Source: Streptomyces sp. NRRL S-1022 (lineage in GTDB: Bacteria > Actinomycetota > Actinomycetes > Streptomycetales > Streptomycetaceae). From it: DNA of 64,000 nt. The position numbers and the translations under genes were made by a program. Where the stretch lies: NCBI RefSeq assembly GCF_000720135.1, contig NZ_JOIU01000010.1, positions 124,001 to 188,000 of the forward strand, in the 5' to 3' direction. This document shows, piece after piece, positions 9,150-18,399 of the stretch. The notes beneath the pieces are model-generated. The model saw only the letters and a program-made list of their open reading frames with translations, was not told where the DNA came from and ran no database searches. Position 1 is the stretch's first letter, and every line of letters starts with the position of its first letter.

Positions 9150-11960
9150 ATGCAGAGCTCGGCGGACCGGCATGACCGGCACCAGTACCCCGCCCACTGG
9201 GAGGCGGACGTGGTGCTGCGCGACGGTGGCACCGCGCGCATCAGGCCCATCACCGTTGACGACGCCGACCGCCTGGTCAGTTTCTACGAGCAGGTCTCGG
9301 ACGAGTCGAAGTACTACCGCTTCTTCGCGCCGTACCCACGGCTCTCCGCCAAGGACGTCCACCGCTTCACGCACCACGACTTTGTGGACCGGGTGGGACT
9401 CGCGGCCACCATCGGCGGCGAGTTCATCGCCACCGTACGCTATGACCGCATCGGCACCGACGGCATGCCCGCCTCCGCGCCCGCCGACGAGGCCGAGGTC
9501 GCCTTCCTGGTGCAGGACGCCCACCAGGGCCGCGGGGTCGCCTCCGCCCTGCTGGAGCACATCGGGGCCGTCGCGCGCGAGCGGGGCATCCGCCGCTTCG
9601 CCGCCGAGGTGCTGCCCGCCAACACCAAGATGATCAAGGTGTTCACGGACGCCGGCTACACCCAGAAACGCAGCTTCGAGGACGGCGTCGTCCGCCTGGA
9701 GTTCGACCTCGAACCCACCGACCGCTCCCTCGCCGTGCAGCGCGCGCGGGAGCAGCGCGCCGAGGCCCGCTCGGTACGGCGGCTGCTCGCACCCGGCTCG
9801 GTCGCGGTCGTCGGTGTCGGACGCGCCCCCGGCGGCGTGGGCCGCGGCGTCCTCGGCAACATCCGCGACGCGGGCTACACCGGCGGTCTGCACGCGGTGA
9901 ACAAGCTCTTCCCCGAGGACCTCAAGGAGGTCGACGGGGTGCCCGCGCACCGCTCGGTGCGGGACATCGCCGGGCCTGTGGACCTCGCCGTCGTCGCCGT
10001 ACCGGCCGAGCAGGTGCCCGCCGTGGTCGCCGAGTGCGGCGAACACGGCGTCCAGGGGCTGGTCGTGCTCTCCGCCGGGTACGCCGAGAGCGGCCCCGAG
10101 GGGCGCGAACGGCAGCGGGCCCTGGTCCGCGCCGCGCGCGCGTACGGCATGCGGATCATCGGCCCGAACGCCTTCGGGCTCGTCAACACCGCCCCGGACG
10201 TCCGGCTGAACGCCTCGCTCGCCCCCGAGATGCCCCGCCCCGGCCGCATCGGCATGTTCGCCCAGTCCGGCGCCATCGGCATCGCCCTGCTGTCCCGGCT
10301 GCACCGGCGCGGCGGCGGCGTCACGGGGGTCACCGGCGTGTCCACCTTCGTCTCCGCCGGCAACCGCGCCGACGTCTCCGGCAACGACGTCCTGCAGTAC
10401 TGGTACGACGACCCCGAGACCGACGTCGTCCTCATGTACCTGGAGTCCATCGGCAACCCCCGCAAGTTCACCCGCCTCGCCCGGCGGACGGCGGCGGCCA
10501 AGCCCCTCGTGGTGGTCCAGGGGACCGGCACGGCACCGCAGGGCCACGCGGTGCGGGCCACCCGGCTGCCGTACGCGACCGTCTCCGCGCTGCTCAGGCA
10601 GGCCGGCGTGATCCGGGTCGACACGATCACCGAACTGGTCGACGCGGGGCTGCTGCTCGCGCGCCAGCCGCTGCCCACGGGCCCGCGCGTGGCCATCCTC
10701 GGCAACTCCGAGTCGCTGGGCGTGCTGACGTACGACCGGTGCCTGGCCGAGGGGCTGCGGCCGGCCCGGCCCGTGGACCTGACGACGGGGGCGACCGCGG
10801 AGGACTTCCACCGGGCGCTCGCCGCCGCGCTGGCCGACGGCACGAACGACGCCGTCGTCGTCACGGCGATCCCCGCGATCGGGGAGGGCTCCCCGGGCGA
10901 CGCCGAGCTGGCGGAGGCGCTGCGGTCGGCCGCGGCCGCCGTGCCGGGCAAACCGGTGCTGGTGGTGCACGTGGAGCTCGGCGGACTGGCCGAGGCCCTG
11001 TCGGCCGCGGCGAGCACCGCCCCCGGAGCCGGCGACCGCGCGCCCGGCCCCGCTGGAGCGGCCGTCCCCGCCCCCCTGACCACCCCACCCGAAGGCACCC
11101 ACCTCATCCCCGCCTACCCCGCCGCCGAACGCGCCGTTCGGGCCCTCGCCGAAGCCGTCAGGTACGCCGGGTGGCGGCGGGACGCGGCCGAGCCCGGGAA
11201 GGTGCCGGAGTACGACGACATCGACGAGAAGGGGGCCGCGCGGCTGATCGGCGAGCTGCTCACGCGCGGGCAGGGGCTCACCATCTCCGACGCCGAGACC
11301 TGCGAGCTGCTCGGCAAGTACGGCATCTCCGTGCGCCGCGCCCTGCCCGCGCCCACGCCCCGGGCCGCCGTCGAGGCCTCCCGCGCGCTCGGCTACCCGG
11401 TCGCCCTCAAGGCCACCGCCCCCCACCTGCGGCACCGCGCCGACCTGGGCGGGGTCCGCCTGGACCTCGCCGATGAGGAGCAACTGCTGCGGGCGTACGC
11501 CGAGTTGACCGAGCTGTTCGGACCGCCGGAGGAGCTGCGGCCGGTGGTGCAGGGCATGGCACCGCGCGGCGTCGACACGGTCGTCCGCGCGGTGATCGAC
11601 CCGGCGGCCGGCGCCGTGCTGTCCTTCGGCCTGGCCGGCGCCGCCTCCCAGCTGCTCGGTGACATGGCCCACCGGCTGGTCCCGGTCACCGACCGGGAGG
11701 CGGCCTCGCTGGTGCGGTCCATCCGGACGGCCCCTCTGCTGTTCGGCTGGCGCGGCTCCACGCCGGTGGACACCCCGGCCCTGGAGGAGCTGCTGCTGCG
11801 GGTGTCCCGGCTGGTCGACGACCACCCCGAGGTGGTCGCGGTCACCCTGGAGCCGGTCGTCGTCGCCCCGCACGGCGTGAGCGTCCTCGGCGCCACCGTC
11901 CGGCTCGCACCCCCGCCGGCCCGCGACGACCTGGGCCCGCGGACCCTGCCGGCCTACTGA
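9150..11960 (+). CDS. Pat-type protein lysine acetyltransferase: N-terminal GNAT plus NDP-forming acyl-CoA synthetase domains
   Basis: 936 residues. A GNAT domain (about 15-190, acetyl-CoA loop in VQDAHQGRGVASALLEHIGAVA) is followed by a CoA-binding Rossmann domain (about 210-310, VAVVGVGRAPGGVGRGVLGN), a succinyl-CoA-ligase-like domain (about 330-600, GMFAQSGAIGIALLSRL) and a C-terminal ATP-grasp domain (about 690-920, GYPVALKATAPHLRHRAD). The GNAT-first order is that of the actinobacterial Pat enzyme (SlPatA of S. lividans), the reverse of Salmonella Pat. Such enzymes acetylate and switch off acetyl-CoA synthetase. The synthetase-like part is probably regulatory; I did not verify loss of its catalytic histidine. 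Confidence 0.85.
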   Translation: MQSSADRHDRHQYPAHWEADVVLRDGGTARIRPITVDDADRLVSFYEQVSDESKYYRFFAPYPRLSAKDVHRFTHHDFVDRVGLAATIGGEFIATVRYDRIGTDGMPASAPADEAEVAFLVQDAHQGRGVASALLEHIGAVARERGIRRFAAEVLPANTKMIKVFTDAGYTQKRSFEDGVVRLEFDLEPTDRSLAVQRAREQRAEARSVRRLLAPGSVAVVGVGRAPGGVGRGVLGNIRDAGYTGGLHAVNKLFPEDLKEVDGVPAHRSVRDIAGPVDLAVVAVPAEQVPAVVAECGEHGVQGLVVLSAGYAESGPEGRERQRALVRAARAYGMRIIGPNAFGLVNTAPDVRLNASLAPEMPRPGRIGMFAQSGAIGIALLSRLHRRGGGVTGVTGVSTFVSAGNRADVSGNDVLQYWYDDPETDVVLMYLESIGNPRKFTRLARRTAAAKPLVVVQGTGTAPQGHAVRATRLPYATVSALLRQAGVIRVDTITELVDAGLLLARQPLPTGPRVAILGNSESLGVLTYDRCLAEGLRPARPVDLTTGATAEDFHRALAAALADGTNDAVVVTAIPAIGEGSPGDAELAEALRSAAAAVPGKPVLVVHVELGGLAEALSAAASTAPGAGDRAPGPAGAAVPAPLTTPPEGTHLIPAYPAAERAVRALAEAVRYAGWRRDAAEPGKVPEYDDIDEKGAARLIGELLTRGQGLTISDAETCELLGKYGISVRRALPAPTPRAAVEASRALGYPVALKATAPHLRHRADLGGVRLDLADEEQLLRAYAELTELFGPPEELRPVVQGMAPRGVDTVVRAVIDPAAGAVLSFGLAGAASQLLGDMAHRLVPVTDREAASLVRSIRTAPLLFGWRGSTPVDTPALEELLLRVSRLVDDHPEVVAVTLEPVVVAPHGVSVLGATVRLAPPPARDDLGPRTLPAY

Positions 11961-12365
11961 GCGGGCGGGGGACCGCATGGAGACCGCCGCACGGGAGCCG
12001 CCCGAGGGCGGCCGGCCGGACCGGCGCCTGCGCGGCGGGGCGGCTGCGCCCGGCCGCCGGCCACGGCCTCACCCGCCGCCACGGCCCGGAGAGGGTCTCC
12101 ACCGACCCTCCCCTTCCGTCCCCTCCTCTCCGGCCCGCCGGGCTTCCAGGACCCCGTCTTCCGTCCGCCCACCCCCGGGGAGGCGCCGCATCCGGGGCGG
12201 ACACCGGGGGCCGGGGGCCGGGGGCCGTCCGCCGCCCGGTGGCCGCCGGAGAACCGCAGACCCGGCCGGGGCCCGTGCCGGGACCGCCGGGCGCGGGCGC
12301 GTGGACCGCCCCCGGTCCGCGCGACTGGCCCGGACCGCCCTTGCCCACGGATTAGGATGGACGCC
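11961..12365. other. 405-base intergenic region with a short GGGGGCC tandem repeat
   Basis: No convincing gene in either strand. At about 12206-12227 the heptamer GGGGGCC is repeated three times. The last bases before 12366 carry the promoter described separately. Confidence 0.5.
12353..12358 (+). promoter_or_regulatory. Candidate -10 box of a leaderless promoter before the DUF5998 gene
   Basis: TAGGAT ends seven bases before the ATG at 12366. The 14-base string GGATGGACGCCATG recurs exactly at the sulfurtransferase start (15951-15964). Confidence 0.45.
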
Positions 12366-12953
12366 ATGGCCAAGACCAGTACGACGACCCAGGGGCTGCG
12401 CGCGGCGATCGAGCGCAGCGGCTACTACCCGGCCCTCGTGGCCGAGGCGGTGGAGGCCGCGGTGGGTGGCGAGCCCGTCCGGTCGTACCTGGTCCACCAG
12501 GAGACGACGTTCGACCAGAACGAGGTGCGCCGGCACGTCACCGTGCTGGTCCTCACCGGCAACCGCTTCATCGTCAGCCACACCGACGAGCAGGCCGCCG
12601 ACAGCACGTCCCCGACGCCGTACGCCACCACCTCCACCGAGTCGGTGAAGCTCGACCGGATCTCCTCCGTCGTGGTCAGCCGGGTCGTCGCGAACCCGGA
12701 GCAGTACACGCCGGGCACGCTGCCCCGCGAGGTGGTGCTGACCATCGGCTGGGGCGCGGTCAGCCGCATCGACCTGGAGCCCGCCGCCTGCGGCGACCCC
12801 AACTGCGACGCCGACCACGGCTACACGGGCAGCTCCACGGCGGACGACCTCAGCCTGCGCGTCAGCGAGGCCGGCGACGGCCCGGAGACGGTGCGCCAGG
12901 CGCTCGCCTTCGCGCAGGCCATCTCGGAGGCGACCGCGGACCTCACGCGCTGA
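12366..12953 (+). CDS. DUF5998 family protein, conserved in actinomycetes
   Basis: 195 residues from the ATG at 12366; an ATG at 12357 would add three residues. The sequence looks like a folded soluble protein (RRHVTVLVLTGNRFIVSHTDE, then REVVLTIGWGAVSRIDLEPA) with a Cys/His pair in CGDPNCDADHGYTG that could bind metal. The function is unknown. The stop overlaps the ATG of the phosphatase-like gene (TGATG), so the two are co-translated. Confidence 0.8.
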   Translation: MAKTSTTTQGLRAAIERSGYYPALVAEAVEAAVGGEPVRSYLVHQETTFDQNEVRRHVTVLVLTGNRFIVSHTDEQAADSTSPTPYATTSTESVKLDRISSVVVSRVVANPEQYTPGTLPREVVLTIGWGAVSRIDLEPAACGDPNCDADHGYTGSSTADDLSLRVSEAGDGPETVRQALAFAQAISEATADLTR

Positions 12954-14143
12954 TGTCCCAGCTCTCCGCCTGGGACCACCCGGAACCCCTCGCCCTGGAC
13001 ACCGCGCCGCTGCCCGAGTACGGCACCGGCTCCCTGGCCGACCTGCTGCCCACCCTGGCCGCCGGTATGGGCGTGCCCGGCCTGACCGCCACGATCGGGG
13101 AACTGACCGCCACCGACCGGGTCTGTGTCTTCCTGATCGACGGGCTCGGCTGGGAACAGCTCCGGGCCCACCCGGACGAGGCCCCCTTCCTCACCTCCCT
13201 GCTCGGCAGCTCGCGCGGCGGCACCGGCCGCCCGCTCACCGCCGGCTACCCGGCGACCACGGCGACCTCCCTCGCCTCCGTCGGCACCGGCCTGCCGCCC
13301 GGCCTGCACGGCCTGCCCGGGTACGCCGTGCGCAACCCGGGCACCGGCGAGCTGATGAACCAGCTCCGCTGGCAGCCGTACACGGAACCGCGCCGCTGGC
13401 AGCCGTACCCCACCGTCTTCCAGCTGGCCCACGAGGCCGGCGTGCACGCCGCCCAGGTGTCCTCGCCCACCTTCGAGCACACCCCGCTCACCAAGGTGGC
13501 GCTCAGCGGCGGCCGCTTCCACGGCCGGCTCACCGGCGAGGACCGCATGGACCTGGCCGCCGCGCAACTGGCCGCCGGGGACCGCTCGCTGGTCTACACG
13601 TACTACTCCGAGCTGGACGGCGCCGGGCACCGCTACGGCGTCGCCTCCGACACCTGGCGCGGCCAGCTCATGAACGTCGACCGGCTCGTCCAGCGCCTCG
13701 CGGAGCAGCTGCCCCCGCGCAGCGCCCTCTACGTCACCGCCGACCACGGCATGGTCGACGTGCCGTTCGACGAGCAGCACCGCATCGACTTCGACGAGGA
13801 CTGGGAGCTGCGCGCCGGCGTGGCCCTGCTGGGCGGCGAGGGCCGGGCCCGGCACGTGTACGCGGTCCCGGGCGCCGAGAACGACGTCCTGACCGTCTGG
13901 CGCGAGGTGCTCGGCGAGCAGTTCTGGGTGGCCTCGCGGGACGAGGCGATCGCGGCCGGCTGGTTCGGGCCGCGGGTGGACGAGCGCGTGTACCCGCGGA
14001 TCGGGGACGTGCTCGCCGCCGCGCACGACGACGTCCTGATCATCGCCTCCGAGCGGGAGCCCAAGGAGTCGGCGCTGGTCGGCAACCACGGCTCGATGAC
14101 CCCTGCCGAGCAGCTGGTCCCGCTGCTCGAAGTACGCTCCTGA
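12953..14143 (+). CDS. Alkaline-phosphatase-superfamily protein (nucleotide pyrophosphatase/phosphodiesterase type)
   Basis: 396 residues. Metal-binding hallmarks: CVFLIDGLGWEQL near the N-terminus, the nucleophile threonine in YPATTATSLASVGTGLPPG, the DGAGHRYG segment, and TADHGMVD further on. This matches the type I phosphodiesterase/nucleotide pyrophosphatase family (PF01663). There is no signal peptide, so it is probably cytoplasmic. It is translationally coupled to DUF5998 and sits 46 bases before thymidine kinase, which hints at a nucleotide-related substrate; that is inference. Confidence 0.85.
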   Translation: MSQLSAWDHPEPLALDTAPLPEYGTGSLADLLPTLAAGMGVPGLTATIGELTATDRVCVFLIDGLGWEQLRAHPDEAPFLTSLLGSSRGGTGRPLTAGYPATTATSLASVGTGLPPGLHGLPGYAVRNPGTGELMNQLRWQPYTEPRRWQPYPTVFQLAHEAGVHAAQVSSPTFEHTPLTKVALSGGRFHGRLTGEDRMDLAAAQLAAGDRSLVYTYYSELDGAGHRYGVASDTWRGQLMNVDRLVQRLAEQLPPRSALYVTADHGMVDVPFDEQHRIDFDEDWELRAGVALLGGEGRARHVYAVPGAENDVLTVWREVLGEQFWVASRDEAIAAGWFGPRVDERVYPRIGDVLAAAHDDVLIIASEREPKESALVGNHGSMTPAEQLVPLLEVRS

Positions 14144-14189
14144 CACCTCGCCCCCGCCCGACGACTCACCGAAAGGTGCTCAACCCCTC

Positions 14190-14840
14190 ATGCCCGAGCT
14201 GGTGTTCTTCTCCGGAACGATGGACTGCGGGAAGTCGACGCTGGCTCTGCAGATCGAGCACAACCGCTCCGCGCGCGGACTGGCCGGCATGATCTTCACC
14301 CGGGACGACCGGGCGGGCGAGGGCAAGCTGTCCTCCCGGCTGGGCCTGGTCACCGACGCGGTGGAGGTCGAGGACGGCCAGGACCTGTACGCCTACCTCG
14401 TGGACCATCTCTCGCAGGGCGGCCGGGCCGACTATGTGATCGCGGACGAGGCGCAGTTCCTCGCGCCCGAGCAGATCGACCAGCTCGCGCGCGTGGTGGA
14501 CGATCTCGGCCTGGACGTGTTCGCCTTCGGCATCACCACCGACTTCCGCTCCAAGCTGTTCCCGGGCTCGCAGCGGCTGGTGGAGCTGGCCGACCGGATC
14601 GAGGTGCTCCAGGTGGAGGCGCTGTGCTGGTGCGGCGCCCGGGCCACGCACAACGCCCGCACGGTAGGCGGCGAGATGGTGGTCGAGGGCGCCCAGGTGG
14701 TCGTCGGCGACGTCAACCAGTCCGCGGGCGAGGTCGGCTACGAGGTGCTGTGCCGCCGCCACCACCGGCGCCGGATGACCGCCGCGTCCGCCCGCGCGGC
14801 GGCCCTGTCCCCGGACGTCCTGCCCGTCCCGGCCCCCTGA
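14190..14840 (+). CDS. tdk: Thymidine kinase
   Basis: 216 residues of type II thymidine kinase, which phosphorylates thymidine to dTMP in salvage. The Walker A loop is SGTMDCGKSTLAL, Walker B reads YVIADEAQFL, and the lasso zinc site is supplied by CWCG and the later CRRHH. A GAAAGG ribosome site precedes the ATG. It probably belongs to one transcription unit with the two genes before it. Confidence 0.93.
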   Translation: MPELVFFSGTMDCGKSTLALQIEHNRSARGLAGMIFTRDDRAGEGKLSSRLGLVTDAVEVEDGQDLYAYLVDHLSQGGRADYVIADEAQFLAPEQIDQLARVVDDLGLDVFAFGITTDFRSKLFPGSQRLVELADRIEVLQVEALCWCGARATHNARTVGGEMVVEGAQVVVGDVNQSAGEVGYEVLCRRHHRRRMTAASARAAALSPDVLPVPAP

Positions 14841-14851
14841 GGCGCACGGGC

Positions 14852-15643
14852 TCAGCGCGGGTCCTGGACCACCGAGAACTCGGCGCCCTCCGGGTCCGCC
14901 ACCATCGCCACCCGCCCGTGCGGGCTGTCGTGGGCCTGCCGGAGGATCCGTCCGCCAAGCCCGGTGACCTGCCGCAGCGTCGCACCGAGGTCGGCCACCT
15001 CGAAGTACGTCTGCCAGAACGGCCCCCGGTCCCGGGGCAGGGCGTGGCCCACACCGTGCAGCCCGGCCACCGGCCGGCCGTCCAGGAGCAGGGTCAGGTA
15101 GTCGAAACCGGCGGAGACCACCGGCTCCTCCTCGTAGCCGAACACGCTCTTGTAGAACTTCGCGACGCTCTCCGTCTCGAAGGTGACCAGTTCGTTCCAG
15201 ACGGGCGTGCCGGGCACGCCGCTGATCGCCGTGCCGAAGAGCGCGCTGCCCTGCCAGATCCCGAACACCGCCCCGGAGGGGTCGGCGGCGATCGCCATCC
15301 GCCCGGCCTCGGCGGCGTCCAGCGGGCCGACTGCCACCGTGCCGCCGCACAGCCGTACGGTGTCGGCGGTCTGGTCGACGTCGTCCGAGGCGAAGTACGG
15401 CGTCCAGGCGACCGGCAGCCGGCGGTCCGGCGGCAGCTGGCCCATGCCCGCCACCTCCCGCCCGTCCAGCAGCGCCCGCACGTACGGGCCGAGCTGCTGC
15501 GGGCCCGGCCGGAACTCCCAGCCGAACAGCTCACCGTAGAACTCCTCGGTGCCGTCCAGCCCGTGCGCCATCAGGCTCACCCAGCTGGGCGTGCCGGGCA
15601 CGCGCCGCGCGTGCGGACCGTCCGACTCCGGTGCCTCGGTCAT
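14852..15643 (-). CDS. VOC-superfamily protein with two glyoxalase-like domains
   Basis: 263 residues with two vicinal-oxygen-chelate modules. Each has the GTPSWVSLMAHGLDGTEEFY / GTPVWNELVTFETESVAKFY type of opening, about residues 15-130 and 140-262. These proteins are often fosfomycin/bleomycin-resistance or extradiol-dioxygenase relatives, but metal ligands are not obvious and no substrate can be assigned. Convergent with thymidine kinase. Confidence 0.8.
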   Translation of the reverse strand: MTEAPESDGPHARRVPGTPSWVSLMAHGLDGTEEFYGELFGWEFRPGPQQLGPYVRALLDGREVAGMGQLPPDRRLPVAWTPYFASDDVDQTADTVRLCGGTVAVGPLDAAEAGRMAIAADPSGAVFGIWQGSALFGTAISGVPGTPVWNELVTFETESVAKFYKSVFGYEEEPVVSAGFDYLTLLLDGRPVAGLHGVGHALPRDRGPFWQTYFEVADLGATLRQVTGLGGRILRQAHDSPHGRVAMVADPEGAEFSVVQDPR

Positions 15644-15961
15644 CGATCACTCTCTCCCCGGCCCCTCGCGGTGGCCGTGTCGCTTCCGCTCCCCGGCAGG
15701 GGTGTCCACGCCGCTGGCGCGTACGCCCGTGCCGGTGCCCGCATCCTCCGGCGGTGCCGCGGGGCCGTACCGCGCCGCTCGGCCGTCACTCCGGGAGGAT
15801 GCCCGATCTGCCGTCTTCGCCGCTTCCTGACGATGCCGACGGGAGCCCGTCGGCTGTACAGCACGTGCTCGATCCGGTACGCCCGGTGATCGAGCCTGTC
15901 CGGCCGAGCAGAGTAGCCGCACCTGGACGCCGCGGCCACCCCTGGCGTATGGATGGACGCC

Positions 15962-16816
15962 ATGACAGCCATCATCACCGCAACCGATCTCGCCCACGAG
16001 CTGACCGGGGACGCCCCGCCCACGCTGCTGGACGTGCGCTGGCAGCTCAGCACGGCGAAGGCGGCGGGCGCGCCGGCCTTCGACGGCCGGGCCGCGTACG
16101 CGGCCGGGCACATCCCCGGCGCGGTCTTCGTCGACCTGGACCGCGAGCTGGCCGCCGCGCCCGGAGCGCAGGGCCGGCATCCGCTGCCCGACCTGGCGGA
16201 GTTCGGTGCCGCGATGCGTCGCGCGGGCGTGTCGGCGGGGCGGCCGGTCGTCGTGTACGACGGCGGGCAGGGCTGGGCCGCCGCGCGCGCGTGGTGGCTG
16301 CTGCGCTGGACGGGTCACCCGGACGTGCGGGTGCTCGACGGCGGGTTGCCGTCCTGGCGGGGCGAGCTGTCCACCGGCGAGCCGGAGGCCCCGGCCGAGG
16401 GCGACTTCGTCCCGGAGCCGGCCGCCGCCGGGCTGCTGGACGCGGACGGGGCCGCGGCCCTGGCCCGAACGGGTGTGCTGCTGGACGCGCGCGCGGGGGA
16501 GCGGTACCGCGGGGAGGTGGAGCCCATCGACCGGGTCGGCGGGCACATCCCGGGCGCGGTGTCGGCGCCGACGACGGAGAACGTGGGCCCCGACGGCCGC
16601 TTCCTGCCCGCGGCGGAGCTGAAGGACCGCTTCAAGGCGCTGGGGGTGTCCGAGGACACCGAGGTGGGCGTGTACTGCGGTTCGGGCGTCTCCGGCGCCC
16701 ACGAGGTCCTCGCACTCGCCGTGGCGGGCGTCCCGGCGGCCCTGTACGTGGGTTCGTGGTCCGAGTGGTCCTCGGACCCGGCGCGGCCGGTGGCGGTGGG
16801 AGCGGATCCGCAGTAG
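15962..16816 (+). CDS. Sulfurtransferase with two rhodanese domains (thiosulfate/3-mercaptopyruvate type)
   Basis: 284 residues from the ATG at 15962. The N-terminal rhodanese domain (about 1-130, DVRWQLSTAKAAG and HIPGAVFVDLD) is the inactive type. The C-terminal domain carries the active-site cysteine loop in VYCGSGVSGAHEV. The loop is closest to the 3-mercaptopyruvate sulfurtransferase style (CGSGVT), but thiosulfate sulfurtransferase cannot be excluded. TATGGAT lies just upstream of GGACGCCATG, the same pattern as at the DUF5998 gene, so the mRNA may be leaderless. It ends at a palindromic terminator shared with sepH. Confidence 0.88.
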   Translation: MTAIITATDLAHELTGDAPPTLLDVRWQLSTAKAAGAPAFDGRAAYAAGHIPGAVFVDLDRELAAAPGAQGRHPLPDLAEFGAAMRRAGVSAGRPVVVYDGGQGWAAARAWWLLRWTGHPDVRVLDGGLPSWRGELSTGEPEAPAEGDFVPEPAAAGLLDADGAAALARTGVLLDARAGERYRGEVEPIDRVGGHIPGAVSAPTTENVGPDGRFLPAAELKDRFKALGVSEDTEVGVYCGSGVSGAHEVLALAVAGVPAALYVGSWSEWSSDPARPVAVGADPQ

Positions 16817-16829
16817 CGGGCGGCCCGAA

Positions 16830-16855
16830 GAGGGGGCACGCGCGCGTGCCCCCTC
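16830..16855. terminator. Bidirectional terminator between the sulfurtransferase and sepH
   Basis: A perfect palindrome with 13-base arms (GAGGGGGCACGCG and CGCGTGCCCCCTC) with no unpaired centre, between two convergent genes. Confidence 0.75.
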
Positions 16856-16874
16856 CCGCATCCGTACGGGCGGC

Positions 16875-17915
16875 CTACTCCTGCTTCTTGCGGCGGGTGC
16901 CGAACACGATCTCGTCCCAGCTCGGCACGGCGGCACGGCGGCCGGGGCGGACGCCGTCGGCCTCGGCCTGCCGGTCGGTCGCGCCGACCAGCCGGTCGCG
17001 GTGGCTGCTGACCGAGCGCGGCATGAGGACGTCCGCGTAGGCGGAGCCGGCGGACGCGGCGGGCGCCGGCGGCTCCTCGGCGACCGGCTCGTCGTCGGGC
17101 TCCTCCGAGGGCTCCGCCGGCCGCTCCGGGACCACCAGGTCGCCCCGGAAGCTCGGTACGGCCTCCAGCAGGCTGGTCAGCGAGTCGCGCTCATCCGCGT
17201 CGTCCTCGTCCGGTTCCGACGGCTGCGCGGGCAGGCCGGGCCGCTCGCGGTCGATCCGTTCGAGCGCGCGGTCCATCGAGCGCTCGCGCGGCAGCCGGGC
17301 GATGCGCGGGACGAACGGGAAGCTCGGCTCCGGCACGGCGAGGTCGTCGGACTCGCCGATCAGCGAGCGCGCCTCCTCGTCCACGGCCTGTACGAGCCGC
17401 CGGGGCGGGTCGTACGTCCAGCTCGCCGAGTGCGGTTCGCCCGCGACCCGGTAGACGAGGAGCACCTCCCAGGTGCCGTCGTCGCGGCGCCAGGAGTCCC
17501 ACTGCACGGTGTCCTTCTCGGCGCCGCGCAGCAGCAGCCGCTCCTGCACGGTTTCGCCGAGCAGCGGGCCGGAGTTCTCGCCGGGGCGGCGGACCGGGGT
17601 CTTGCGGGCCCGCTCGGCCATGAAGGCGCGCTCGGCGAGCACGGGACCCTCGAACCGCCGTACCCGGTCGACCGGGATGCCGGCGAGCTGGGCGACCTCT
17701 TCCGCGGTGGCACCGGCCCGTATCCGCGCCTGGATGTCACGCGGGCGGAGATGGCTCTCGACCTCGATCTCGATCTGGCCGAGACGGGGACGGTCGCCGC
17801 GCACGGCGGCGCGCAGGCGTTCGTCGATCGGAAGGGTGTACTCCGTAGAGTCGGCAGCCTTCAGCACCAGCCGTGTGCCGTCATTCGAGACGGCCACGAC
17901 ACGCAGTTCGGGCAT
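16875..17915 (-). CDS. sepH: SepH, FtsZ-binding cell-division protein (DUF3071)
   Basis: 346 residues starting MPELRVVAVSNDGTRLVLK. GGGAGG precedes this ATG, so the longer open frame to 18002 is not needed. The N-terminal DUF3071 domain includes a helix-turn-helix-like stretch (PRDIQARIRAGATAEEVAQL). An acidic, Pro/Glu-rich linker leads to the short conserved C-terminus PSWDEIVFGTRRKKQE. In S. venezuelae SepH binds FtsZ and promotes assembly of sporulation septa. It is a monocistronic gene. Confidence 0.92.
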   Translation of the reverse strand: MPELRVVAVSNDGTRLVLKAADSTEYTLPIDERLRAAVRGDRPRLGQIEIEVESHLRPRDIQARIRAGATAEEVAQLAGIPVDRVRRFEGPVLAERAFMAERARKTPVRRPGENSGPLLGETVQERLLLRGAEKDTVQWDSWRRDDGTWEVLLVYRVAGEPHSASWTYDPPRRLVQAVDEEARSLIGESDDLAVPEPSFPFVPRIARLPRERSMDRALERIDRERPGLPAQPSEPDEDDADERDSLTSLLEAVPSFRGDLVVPERPAEPSEEPDDEPVAEEPPAPAASAGSAYADVLMPRSVSSHRDRLVGATDRQAEADGVRPGRRAAVPSWDEIVFGTRRKKQE

Positions 17916-18374
17916 GGGGACCTCCCGGGTGGTGCCTGCCGACGTCACGTGCGTCGCTGCTTCCGCTAGTCGAGTGTGGCCTGCCCGGGTGCAGCCTGCC
18001 ACAACCTTGCCGAGTTGCCCGGCGTGTCGGGCACGGGCCCGAGATCGCCGTTATGGCACGGTTACCTGTTCGCAACGCTAAGTGACCAACTCCGTCACCC
18101 TGTGCAACTAGCCCCCTCCCGGCGGTCCTGCAAGGCCGCGGGCACCCTGGTGGGAGGCCGGACCCAGGGCTCGCAACAGTACTCCATTCGGACCACCTGC
18201 GTGGATCGGCGCGCCGCCCAACTTCTGGCAAGGGCGGGGACTTGGCCCGGCGCAACCGGTTTTACCGATCATGAAAGTGGCCGACTTCACGCGATCGCCG
18301 GAAACGGAACGAAAGGGTCCGTCCGGCTGCGCCCCCAGCCCTCCGCAGGCTCAACGCCCCAGCCTCCGCGGGTT
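17916..18374. other. 459-base intergenic region upstream of sepH
   Basis: It should hold the sepH promoter on the minus strand, but no clear -35/-10 pair was identified. The right end contains decayed copies of the end of the adjacent oxidase gene (see the repeat entry). Confidence 0.45.
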
Positions 18375-18399
18375 CTACGCCCCCAGCACCCTCCGCAGG
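18329..18399. repeat. Three degenerate copies of a 19-23 base unit spanning the oxidase stop codon
   Basis: Units at 18329-18349, 18354-18372 and 18377-18399 share CGCCCC(C)AGC...CTCCGC(A/G)GG. The rightmost encodes the C-terminal LRRVLGA of the oxidase, so the others look like slippage copies beyond its stop. Confidence 0.5.

Noticed and set aside
8964..11978. Very long open frame (about 1000 codons) on the minus strand opposite the Pat-type acetyltransferase
   Set aside because: It is the mirror frame of a high-GC gene: composition is Gly/Arg/His/Gln-rich with no domain, while the plus strand holds clear GNAT and acyl-CoA synthetase motifs.
12206..12227. GGGGGCC tandem heptamers
   Set aside because: Simple sequence repeat in a GC-rich intergenic region, no sign of CRISPR or regulatory function.
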